This document shows, piece by piece, positions 8,176 through 16,210 of a stretch of DNA of 64,000 nucleotides. The position numbers and the translations under genes were made by a program. The stretch covers positions 1 to 64,000 of the forward strand of contig NZ_PRLH01000046.1 in NCBI RefSeq assembly GCF_003013815.1. The letters are read 5' to 3'. The notes beneath the pieces were generated by a model. It worked only from the letters and a program-made list of their open reading frames with translations. It searched no databases and was not told the origin of the DNA. Position 1 is the first letter of the stretch, and each line of letters starts with the position of its first letter. Source of the DNA: Cyanothece sp. BG0011 (GTDB taxonomy: Bacteria > Cyanobacteriota > Cyanobacteriia > Cyanobacteriales > Microcystaceae).

Positions 8176-8770
8176 ATGGCTTTAAAATTCTTTCAAAAAC
8201 CCGAACCCGATAATAGCGATCGCGTTCCTCCAGGACAATATTTAGCCAAAGGGTTTCCTGTTTTAACCTACGGTGACACCCCACAAATAAGTACAGATAA
8301 TTGGCAACTGAAAGTCTGGGGTTTAGTGACACCAAAAACCTTTTCTTGGTCAGATTTTATGAGTTTACCCCATCATGAATTTACCAAAGATTTTCACTGT
8401 GTTACTCGCTGGTCAAAATTAGATGTGAAATGGACAGGAATCAAAATTACCGACTTTATCAATTTATTAGACGTTGATCCCAAAGCAACCCATGTCATGC
8501 AACATTGTTATGGAGGTTATACGACTAATTTACCTTTAAAAGATTTTGTTTTAGAAGATAACTTTTTTGCTTTTAAACTATTAGGAGAACCCCTACCTCC
8601 TGATCATGGGGGTCCCATGCGTACCGTTATTCCTCATCTCTACGCTTGGAAAAGTGCAAAATGGATTAATGGGTTAGAATTTTTGCCGAAAGATGAATTA
8701 GGTTTCTGGGAAAAAAAACGGTTATCATCGACGGGGTGATCCCTGGAAAGAAGAACGATATGGAGGGTAA
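8176..8770 (+). CDS. Molybdopterin-dependent oxidoreductase (sulfite-oxidase fold), frameshifted near the end
   Basis: About 198 residues if repaired. The fold is that of the YedY/sulfite oxidase molybdopterin domain: DFHCVTRWSKLDVKWTGI carries the Mo-ligand cysteine, with MQHCYGGYTTNLPL, DHGGPMRTVIPHLYAWKSAK and WINGLEFL after it. A run of eight A at 8711-8718 shifts the frame, giving a premature stop at 8739. With seven A the protein would read on as FWEKNGYHRRGDPWKEERYGG and stop at 8770, the normal family ending. It probably oxidises or reduces a small substrate using Mo cofactor. The moaB gene in this window makes part of that cofactor. Confidence 0.82.
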
Positions 8771-8830
8771 AAATGTAGAATGTAGAATGTAGAATTTAGA
8801 ATTAATTAAATATTCTTCATTCTAGTTACC

Positions 8831-10957
8831 ATGATGGTTAGAAAAGAAAGTTTACCTTATTCTGTTAGTCTTGTTCTATTTACTCGTTATCCCGATCCAG
8901 GAAAGGTAAAAACTCGTTTAGCGTGGGATATTGGCGATCGCACAGCATCCGAGATCCATCGTTATCTTATGAGTCAAATGTTGAGACGATTACTCCGTGA
9001 GATGGATGGGGTTAATATTATTGTTAATTACACAGGAGTCGATAGTGTTAACACAATGATCGACAGTTTTGATCCTGATTTACGATTAGATATTAACCAA
9101 GGAATTAAGTCTGGTATTCTTTCGTTTATTCAACAACCGTCATCCTCTTTTGGGGAACGAATGAAGGCGATCGCTAAACAGTTAGGAAAAGTAATAATAA
9201 TTGGGTCTGATATCCCAGGAATTACTGCTGATATTTTAAATGAAGCTATCGATTGTGTAAACCGAGAAGAAGCAGCGATCGCTTTAACCGAAGATGGGGG
9301 TTATTATCTGATTGCGTTACCTTATTATCGTGATGTGTTTACCAACATCAATTATAGTTTAAAAAATGTTTACCAACAGACCTATGATTTGATGCAAAAA
9401 AATTATGCTTCTGCATCTATTCTTAATCATACTTTACTGGATATTGATGAGATTAACGATCTTAAATCTCTGGGTTTAACACAGTTAATCAAACAAAATC
9501 AAATTGAGATTTCCGTTATTATTCCTACTTTAAACGAAGTTAATGCTATTTATGAGACATTAGTTAATGTCGTCAAACAAGCTAAAACAGTAAATAAAAT
9601 AGAAATTTTAGTCATTGATGGAGGAAGCAAAGATAATACGTTACAACGGGTTAAAGACTTTAAAAAACACTATCCCCATATTCTGATACAGTGGTTAACT
9701 ATATCCTCTTTAGGTCGTGCTTTTCAGATGAATATAGGGTTAAGACATTCATCAGGAAAGTATCTGGTTTTTTGTCATGCAGACACCTTATTACCCTCAG
9801 AATGGGACAAAAAAGTCGTATCAGTATTAAGCAATGAAAAGATTAAATTAGCTTATTTTGACTTGCAATTTAACGCCGATCATTTAGGATTAAAATGGGT
9901 TGCTTGGACTGCTAATCAGATCAGGCGATCGCCTTATGGGGATCAGGTATTTTGTGTCAGACGAAATGATTTTAAAGAAATCGGGGGGTTTGACTATCTT
10001 TCCTTGTTAGAAGATGTTACTTTATTTGACAATAAAATTGATTATCAACACTGTCAAAGAATTCCTAACCCAGTTATCACCAATGCACGTAAATATAGTA
10101 ATAAAAAAGAAAACTATACTTACTTATCTATCTTTAAAAATGTCGGTAAAAATTGCGCGATCATGCTAGGGAATAATTTATTAAACTTACCTGCTTGTCA
10201 ATTAAGAAAAATTCCCTATGGTTCATCTCCTAACCATGAATTATTAGAAGTTCCCTTTCAAGAAAAAATCTATACATTTAAGTACCATTTTCCTAAACAA
10301 TTATTTCATAAACTTTTAATCTGGAACAAGGTATATTATCAACAATCGATGAATCAATTAATCCCTAAAATTTTAAATTATTGTCAAGGTGATGATATTT
10401 TTATTGATATTAGGGCTAATGTCGGTATTATTAGCTGTTTACTGAGTATGGAATTAGCTAAACATCGCATCAAAACTGATATTATTGCCTTTGAAACTGT
10501 TCCTTATCTGTATCAACTCTTTAAAGATAATTATTCTCTTTATATTAATGAAACAAGAAATAAAATTTATCTAGAAAATATAGCGATAGGGGATCAAAAA
10601 GGAGAGTATCCCTTAAAATTAGACGATAAATCATCTAGTTATATTGACCAAAAAGAAGAGGATAATATTATCAAAGTGAAACAGATAGCCTTAGATAAAT
10701 ATGAGTTTCCCATTGAGAAAAAGATTAGCGTCATTAAACTAGAGTTAGACGGAAATCAATTGAATGTTATCAAAGGAATGATAAAAATAATGAAACAACA
10801 TCAACCAATTTTATTGTTAACCTCATCAATTGCTCATTTTCCCAATGCACAAGATGATGCTAACAATAATCTTAAAGCTATCATCAACTTACTTAATAAT
10901 TTAAACTATAAAGTAGATAAATGGAGTTCAATTGATTACATTGCTTATTCTATCTAA
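8831..10957 (+). CDS. Three-domain fusion: DUF2064, family 2 glycosyltransferase and FkbM-like methyltransferase
   Basis: 708 residues. Residues about 10-215 are the DUF2064/TIGR04282 nucleotidyl or glycosyl-transferase-like domain (LFTRYPDPGKVKTRLA, GSDIPGIT, LTEDGGYYLIAL). Residues about 225-460 are a GT-A family 2 domain of the TIGR04283 type (SVIIPTLNEVNAI, VIDGGSKDNT, SSGKYLVFCHADT). Residues about 510-708 resemble FkbM SAM methyltransferases (FIDIRANVG, IKLELDGNQLNVIKG). In the last domain the usual SAM-binding DIGAN is DIRAN, Gly to Arg at 528 by a single base, so methyl transfer is doubtful. The first two domains are often neighbours; the triple fusion is less usual in my experience. 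The substrate is unknown. Confidence 0.78.
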   Translation: MMVRKESLPYSVSLVLFTRYPDPGKVKTRLAWDIGDRTASEIHRYLMSQMLRRLLREMDGVNIIVNYTGVDSVNTMIDSFDPDLRLDINQGIKSGILSFIQQPSSSFGERMKAIAKQLGKVIIIGSDIPGITADILNEAIDCVNREEAAIALTEDGGYYLIALPYYRDVFTNINYSLKNVYQQTYDLMQKNYASASILNHTLLDIDEINDLKSLGLTQLIKQNQIEISVIIPTLNEVNAIYETLVNVVKQAKTVNKIEILVIDGGSKDNTLQRVKDFKKHYPHILIQWLTISSLGRAFQMNIGLRHSSGKYLVFCHADTLLPSEWDKKVVSVLSNEKIKLAYFDLQFNADHLGLKWVAWTANQIRRSPYGDQVFCVRRNDFKEIGGFDYLSLLEDVTLFDNKIDYQHCQRIPNPVITNARKYSNKKENYTYLSIFKNVGKNCAIMLGNNLLNLPACQLRKIPYGSSPNHELLEVPFQEKIYTFKYHFPKQLFHKLLIWNKVYYQQSMNQLIPKILNYCQGDDIFIDIRANVGIISCLLSMELAKHRIKTDIIAFETVPYLYQLFKDNYSLYINETRNKIYLENIAIGDQKGEYPLKLDDKSSSYIDQKEEDNIIKVKQIALDKYEFPIEKKISVIKLELDGNQLNVIKGMIKIMKQHQPILLLTSSIAHFPNAQDDANNNLKAIINLLNNLNYKVDKWSSIDYIAYSI

Positions 10958-10997
10958 AATAAAGTTATCTTGCCTCTTTCCTCTTGTCTTTTGCCTA

Positions 10998-11058
10998 CCC
11001 CCCTGCCCCTTACCCCCCCTGCCCCCCTTATAAAGGGGGGTGTGGGGGGTGTGGGGGG
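10998..11058. repeat. C-rich/G-rich hairpin with three G6 tracts
   Basis: Upstream C-runs (CCCCCCTGCCCC twice) face a CTTATAAAGG centre and three runs of six G at 11035-11040, 11044-11049 and 11053-11058, each separated by TGT. The C- and G-runs can form a long hairpin. The G-tracts could also fold as a G-quadruplex. It lies after the fusion gene and could terminate it, as TTTAAT follows. Confidence 0.6.
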
Positions 11059-11173
11059 TTTAATCGAAGGTGCAAGATGTCAGTGATTGATATTAGCGGA
11101 TTTTTTACTTTTATCTGGTTTGGTAGAGACATTAAAGCCATTGGCGAACTAACTTTAAGAAGGAGAGTAAGGG

Positions 11174-11782
11174 ATGATGCAACCATTGACGAACCAACAG
11201 AGATGGATAACTGGAACCCTCGCCGGTTTAGTTTTAGGAACGAGTTTAATGGGAGTTGCTGTTACAACCCAAGCACAAGAAGAAGTGAAACCAGAACCAG
11301 AAGAACAAGAGCAGGTAATGAGTAAAGAGGAGCAGGCCAAACAAGCGCAAGCAAAGGCCCTCGAACTCGTCACTAAAATGACCGAAGCACAACGGTCTTA
11401 TTACGAAGAAAATGGAGAATTTCAGGTTGTTATTGATGAAATCGCCGAAGACTTAGACCTGACTTTACCCTCTAGCTTTAATTACGGTATTCGGACCAGT
11501 TTTCAAGGCGCTTACATTTACGTTTTACCCTCTAAAAGTCCCCTTGCTGATCAACTAAAAGCTTACGTTGGGGGAGCTTTTATTAAGTCTCCTCAAAAAG
11601 AGGCAGAAAATAAAGAGCAGAACCAAGAAATCGTTACTATCATCTGTGAAACCACCGAAACAGGGCGCAGACGACCAGCCGACCCCCAAATAGCCAGAGC
11701 TAAGGATGTTAACTCAAACACCGAACCCTCCTTATCCTGTGCAGATTCTACCGTACCGGCCCCCAAGTTTAACCAAAAGTAA
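11174..11782 (+). CDS. Secreted type IV pilin-like G/H family protein
   Basis: 202 residues with a Sec signal peptide: a basic N-terminus, hydrophobic GTLAGLVLGTSLMGVAV, and a likely cleavage after TQAQ near residue 35. A charged Glu-rich linker follows. The segment AQRSYYEENGEFQ and the following DLDLTLPSSFNYGIRT pattern recall the minor-pilin-like 'type IV pilin-like G/H' domain of cyanobacteria, which usually lies in the periplasm. The C-terminal tail (TETGRRRPADPQ and later) is hydrophilic and poorly conserved-looking. AAGGAG about 10 bases before the ATG at 11174 supports the start. A perfect 30-bp palindrome follows the gene. Confidence 0.65.
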   Translation: MMQPLTNQQRWITGTLAGLVLGTSLMGVAVTTQAQEEVKPEPEEQEQVMSKEEQAKQAQAKALELVTKMTEAQRSYYEENGEFQVVIDEIAEDLDLTLPSSFNYGIRTSFQGAYIYVLPSKSPLADQLKAYVGGAFIKSPQKEAENKEQNQEIVTIICETTETGRRRPADPQIARAKDVNSNTEPSLSCADSTVPAPKFNQK

Positions 11783-11803
11783 TCCTTATTCTTTGATACA
11801 TAT

Positions 11804-11833
11804 TGTAGGGGTCAACGGCCGTTGACCCCTACA
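11804..11833. repeat. Perfect 30-bp palindrome between convergent genes
   Basis: Arms TGTAGGGGTCAACGG and CCGTTGACCCCTACA meet with no loop. It sits 21 bp after the pilin-like gene and about 230 bp before the end of the convergent hydrolase gene. It lacks a long T-run, so it may be a REP-like element that also ends transcription. A second hairpin (ACACCCTCCA at 11945-11954 with TGGAGGGTGT at 11986-11995) lies between it and the hydrolase. The rest of the gap shows nothing else. Confidence 0.8.
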
Positions 11834-12065
11834 AGACCATTTTTAAGAAATTGATGATCCGTTTTTAGTTCGAGTCCGTATTAATTACAGAACGAACAAA
11901 AAGGATATCAATCATCACCACTCAAGCTATTGCCAACATCTTAAACACCCTCCATAATTCTAACTGCTCACCCCATTGAACAGGGTGGAGGGTGTAGGGG
12001 CCAGCGAGCATTCCCAAGTGCCAGAAGTCGGCACGGGGTCTCTCGTTCAAATTTCAATACAGCTA

Positions 12066-13754
12066 TCAATTTTCACTAGGAATGGTGATGTTATTCTGTC
12101 TGATAAATTGCTCAATCTCTCGACCTAACTTAAGGGAAGATTCTTCGGTAATGATATAAGTTTTAAATTCCTGACCTTGACTTAAATATTCCCCATAAGC
12201 TGGCTGTAGAAAAGGACGATATTGAGGATTATTTTCGATATAAACTTCAAAGAAAGATAACATCATTGAGTTGGTATAATCATCTAATAATTGAGGACTG
12301 GGAAGAGTTAACTTAGTGGTTTTTTGTAATGTATCAATAATCCCTGCATCTAGCTGAGAAAAATCTACATGAGCTTGTCCTTCTTGTAATTGGAGGTATT
12401 TGTCAGGAACTTCAAGGCGAGGAAAAGAAACAGCTTGTTCAAAAATAAAAGGCGTTGCTGGATCATAACTTCCAGCAGAAATAAAGACAGGAATATCAAT
12501 TTTTGCTAAAGATTTACTGCCAAAAAGACCTGAATTAACAGGATTGACTACGAATAGGGCCGTAACTCTTTCATCTTTAAAGTTATAGTCTTTTCTTTCT
12601 AATTTTAAAGCTCGACATTGCAACAATAAAGCTGTATTTAAGTCCCCTATTTCCAGGTCACACATTTGTTTTAACCGTTCAAAGTCAGGAGTTGCACCAG
12701 CCACAGCTAACACCGTATAACCTCCAAAAGAATGACCCATAACACCCACATTATTAAGGTCTAATTTCCCTGAAAACCAGCCCTCATTGCGTCTTTCTAA
12801 TTCATCAATGGTATAACTAATATCGAGGGGTCGATCAATAAATTCCTCGCGAATAAAAATTTGTCGAGATAATCCTTCTAAAAAGGCTTTTGTTTGTTGA
12901 ATATCGCTGCCTGGATGTTGAGGGACTGCCACCACATAACCATAGGAAGCTAAATGTCTAGCCCATTTTCCAAAGTCTTCGGGACGAGAGGCTAACCCAT
13001 GAGAAATCACCACCACCGGAACCGATTCATCGGCTAAGGTTTGGGGTTGATACATTTCCACATAAAAGGCGCGATCGCGATTTCTATCAACTAAGTTCCA
13101 CCGATAATTTTCCACTGCAAAAGGACCGGGTTGACGGGGATCGGTTAATTGAGAATAATCAACCTTTGGATCTTGTTTCGCTTCTATTTCAGCTAATTTC
13201 TGCACTTCTTCCGTAAATAAATAAGTCCCCTGAACAATCAATTCTATTTCTCGGGATAATTCGATGGCTTTTTTAACATCAATTTGTACATCTGTGGCGA
13301 GTCTATTTAAGAAATTAATTAAGCTTAATCCGGCTGGATTAAAAGCAGCTTGAACTAAAGCCCCTCTAATCAGATACTTACCGTTTCTTCCGCCTTGAAT
13401 ATTAAAAACTTTACCCACATAATTTAAGATTCTTTCCCCTTCATCGGTATTTAATAATCTAGATAAGTCTACAGGATTAACCTCAACTGGGGTCGATAAA
13501 GCTTCTCGAAAGGCTTGTCTTTCTTCTTCGCTGGTTCCTGCTAAGTTAAAATATTGACGTAATTGTTGGGTTAATCTTCCTTCATTTGCGTAAATTTCTA
13601 AGGAGCGAACGGGAATTGAAACAATTAAAGAATCATAAACAAAATAGATTTTTTCGGCCGCATTGGTTGGTAAAGTTAAGGTTAAGGAGGCTAAGGTTCC
13701 TAAACATACCGAAGTTAAACCGTGTAAGGATTTTTTGAGGGCAAACAATTTCAT
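12066..13754 (-). CDS. Secreted alpha/beta hydrolase with N-terminal DUF1400
   Basis: 562 residues. A signal peptide ends around LPTNAAEK (residue 33). The following ~130 residues (YDSLIVSIPVRSLEIYANEG, LRQYFNLAG) are the cyanobacterial DUF1400 domain. The C-terminal part is an alpha/beta hydrolase: VVVISHGLASRPEDFGKWA gives the oxyanion-hole HG, GVMGHSFGGYT the nucleophile Ser, and EGQAHVDFS the probable catalytic His. The hydrolase resembles platelet-activating-factor acetylhydrolases, so it may act on lipids or esters in the periplasm; the substrate is unproven. A 39-bp gap separates it from the next minus-strand gene upstream. Confidence 0.82.
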   Translation of the reverse strand: MKLFALKKSLHGLTSVCLGTLASLTLTLPTNAAEKIYFVYDSLIVSIPVRSLEIYANEGRLTQQLRQYFNLAGTSEEERQAFREALSTPVEVNPVDLSRLLNTDEGERILNYVGKVFNIQGGRNGKYLIRGALVQAAFNPAGLSLINFLNRLATDVQIDVKKAIELSREIELIVQGTYLFTEEVQKLAEIEAKQDPKVDYSQLTDPRQPGPFAVENYRWNLVDRNRDRAFYVEMYQPQTLADESVPVVVISHGLASRPEDFGKWARHLASYGYVVAVPQHPGSDIQQTKAFLEGLSRQIFIREEFIDRPLDISYTIDELERRNEGWFSGKLDLNNVGVMGHSFGGYTVLAVAGATPDFERLKQMCDLEIGDLNTALLLQCRALKLERKDYNFKDERVTALFVVNPVNSGLFGSKSLAKIDIPVFISAGSYDPATPFIFEQAVSFPRLEVPDKYLQLQEGQAHVDFSQLDAGIIDTLQKTTKLTLPSPQLLDDYTNSMMLSFFEVYIENNPQYRPFLQPAYGEYLSQGQEFKTYIITEESSLKLGREIEQFIRQNNITIPSEN

Positions 13755-13793
13755 AGATATGATGGTTAAACAGTCAAAAAGATAAATGCTATC

Positions 13794-14834
13794 TTAATCA
13801 GCAGAATCGGTCAATATTCTCAGTCTAACGGTTTTTTCCCCTGCTTCATCCAGTTGCACTTCAATCACTTCCCCACTCAAAGATTCTAAGGAGGTTAACA
13901 TCGATCGCAAATGGGGATTACTGGCCCCTGTATCCACATATAATCTATCCGATAAACTCCCCAATCGTTTCCACGTTGTGTATAATTTTCCGACAATTTG
14001 TTCTAAGCTTGACGCTTGTTTAACTAAATCTGCTGCTGTATTTAAACATTCTAATCTTACCGCTTCATCTAAGGCCATTTCTAAGTCTAACGGAGTCTTT
14101 TTTAGGGTTTGAACTTGGGCTGCTGCATCGAGATATTTGGCCAAGTTTTTAGCATCGGTGGTTAATAGTTTTACCGTGTCTACATCAGGATTTTGGGCGA
14201 CTTCTTTTTGAATGGTTTCTAAGTGTAACTCCGGCAATTTTTCCATTTCCCGAACCAAGGGGGCTAAATGTCGGGGGGGTAATGTCCCTTCTTCTGCCTT
14301 TTCCTTGACCTCTGAGGGCAATAAATCAGAACTCATAGCAGTCCATTCATCTGATAGCTGTTTCACCTCTCTACGGGTGATTCTGTCGCCTTTTTGTGCC
14401 GCTTCACTGACTAATTTTTGGACTTCAGGATCGGATTTGGCGGTTTCGACAAAGGCCCGTTTACTAAAATTATTGATGGCATCCGGGTCTAATATTCCTT
14501 CTGCTAGGAGGGTATCGGCACTATTTGCTAACTGAATCAAAGCATAGGCTTGACTTTTGGTGATTTCTCGTTTTTTTAACCAATTTAAGAAGCCTGTTCC
14601 TCGTCCTTCTCCCCCCTTTTTTTCGCGATCGCGGATCGCCCGTAAGATGCGACCGCGCCAAATATCCGTTTGTAGATCAAAGCGATCGCAAATTTTCCAA
14701 ACTGTATCTAATTTTTCTTGAAAGTCAAACTCTTCGATCTCGTCATCTTCAGGATCAGGCAATTCAAAATTAAAATCAACTGGAGTTTCTAAAGCGTCAC
14801 GAATATCATCAGGAGATGGAGGAACGGCAACCAT
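13794..14834 (-). CDS. Conserved cyanobacterial protein of unknown function
   Basis: 346 residues. The N-terminus is strongly acidic (PDPEDDEIEEFDF). Residues 70-105 (KKREITKSQAYALIQLAN) look like a helix-turn-helix-type segment, and similar wording occurs in plasmid or phage ParB-like proteins, but the resemblance is weak. The middle is mostly helical (DAKNLAKYLDAAAQVQTL, LDEAVRLECLNTAADL). The C-terminal part may form strands (GEVIEVQLDEAGEKTVRLRI). No catalytic motif is visible. Transcribed towards the hydrolase gene, 39 bp away, so they may be co-transcribed. Confidence 0.7.
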   Translation of the reverse strand: MVAVPPSPDDIRDALETPVDFNFELPDPEDDEIEEFDFQEKLDTVWKICDRFDLQTDIWRGRILRAIRDREKKGGEGRGTGFLNWLKKREITKSQAYALIQLANSADTLLAEGILDPDAINNFSKRAFVETAKSDPEVQKLVSEAAQKGDRITRREVKQLSDEWTAMSSDLLPSEVKEKAEEGTLPPRHLAPLVREMEKLPELHLETIQKEVAQNPDVDTVKLLTTDAKNLAKYLDAAAQVQTLKKTPLDLEMALDEAVRLECLNTAADLVKQASSLEQIVGKLYTTWKRLGSLSDRLYVDTGASNPHLRSMLTSLESLSGEVIEVQLDEAGEKTVRLRILTDSAD

Positions 14835-15008
14835 AAGAGTTATCGACTGATCAACAATTAACTGAACGACAAGATAGAATCTTAATCATATCAGAGTCTA
14901 ACCTATCCGATGAAAGCTATCTTTATTACTATTATCTCGAAACAAAAAACTTGATTAAAAATTTTTCCAATATGAAAATCACAGGAGAATTAAGAAAAAT
15001 TATAAAAT

Positions 15009-15578
15009 TTGTCCCATAATCGAGAAACCTTTGTTAGAATAATTTACGGTCATTTGCAGTCTACGAGAGAATCTTTGAGTCAATCAGTTGATATTCCTAC
15101 CCTAGATACTTTGGCGCAGGAACTCGCTGCTATACAGCAAACGGGTTCAAAACGTATTGCTTTATTAGGTTCGCGCCATGTTCCCATTACTCATCAGCAG
15201 TTAATCGAAATGATGAGTTATGCCCTTGTTTTAGGTGGTAACCGTTTGATGACATCCGGTGCCACAGGAACCAATGCAGCAGCCATTAAAGGGGCAATGC
15301 GGGCTGATCCCAATCTATTAACGGTAATTTTACCCCAGAGCTTGACCAAACAGCCTAGAGAGTCAAAAGACCAACTAGAAAGGGTCATTCATTTAGTGGA
15401 AAACCCTGAAAATGATGGTTTATCCTTGGGAGAAGCCAGTGCTTTATGTAACCGAGAAATTGTGTCTCGTTGTCAGCAGTTGATCTGTTTTGCTTTTCAT
15501 GACAGTCATACCCTATTACAAACCTGCGAAGAAGCAGAAGAACAACGAAAACTGGTCACATTGTTCTATTTTGATTAG
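15009..15578 (+). CDS. DprA-like Rossmann protein (DNA recombination-mediator-like)
   Basis: 189 residues with a Rossmann-like core: GSKRIALLGSRHVPITHQQL and GGNRLMTSGATGTNAAAIKGAM match the nucleotide-binding pattern of the SMF/DprA and LOG families. The family is often annotated 'DNA recombination-mediator protein A' in cyanobacteria, yet it is much shorter than true DprA, so its role in recombination is not established. It starts at a TTG with the family-typical opening (SHNRETFVRIIYGHLQSTRE). No ideal Shine-Dalgarno is near; a CAGGAGAA lies about 20 bases upstream. Confidence 0.7.
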   Translation: MSHNRETFVRIIYGHLQSTRESLSQSVDIPTLDTLAQELAAIQQTGSKRIALLGSRHVPITHQQLIEMMSYALVLGGNRLMTSGATGTNAAAIKGAMRADPNLLTVILPQSLTKQPRESKDQLERVIHLVENPENDGLSLGEASALCNREIVSRCQQLICFAFHDSHTLLQTCEEAEEQRKLVTLFYFD

Positions 15579-16210
15579 TTAATAATCAGGTGAGTTCAGG
15601 GCATGATCATCGATTATGCCTGAGTTTGTCTAAGGTAAAATTATAACTAGAGATCAAGGAAAAAGAATATTAATTAAGTCTGTAGTAACGTTTGAGAAAA
15701 AGAAGAAAGTAGAATAACTATTAGTCCTATCAAAAAACGAGAAAGTTAAAATCCCTTCCCCGTTCCCTGTTGCGGAATTTCCTTCTCTTAACGTGTTAGT
15801 TGGACATGACAGGTTCGGTAGAACCTAATATTATTAACTAAAAAAACGTTAAAAAATCCAGCTTTTGACAAAAATTATCTATGTTCCCTTGAGAGCTAAA
15901 TCTATAAACTATAAGTTAATTGTAATCAACTTAAACTAAATTTTGAACACCCTTCAGGGTAAGAAGTTTCGGAGTTTCCGAATCCAGAAGTCAGAATTAA
16001 AAATTAAAGCCTCTTTTTTCATAACTTTCTTCTTACCCAATGGGGTTGAATCGTTGATCTTCTACTATTGCATATCTTAAATCCGATGGAAATCAAAACC
16101 CATTTGTTTTGAAACAGATTTGGGATCTTTGTTGATAATCAACGCAAAAATTACTGTAACCCTCTAATAATCAACCCTAGAAAGATGCGATCCTCAAGGA
16201 GAACTTTTAG
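15579..16210 (+). promoter_or_regulatory. Long leader region of the PKS operon
   Basis: 632 bp without a convincing gene. It holds a small perfect hairpin (AGGTTC, loop GGTA, GAACCT) at 15811-15826 and AT-rich stretches likely to include the promoter of the PKS cluster. AAGGAG stands just before the PKS ATG. I could not fix a promoter or regulator site by eye. Confidence 0.4.

Noticed and set aside
10984-11325. A 113-codon frame with MSFAYPPAPYPPCPPYKGG
   Set aside because: Composition comes from the C-rich/G-rich low-complexity block; the real gene from 11174 is in another frame with a signal peptide and a Shine-Dalgarno.
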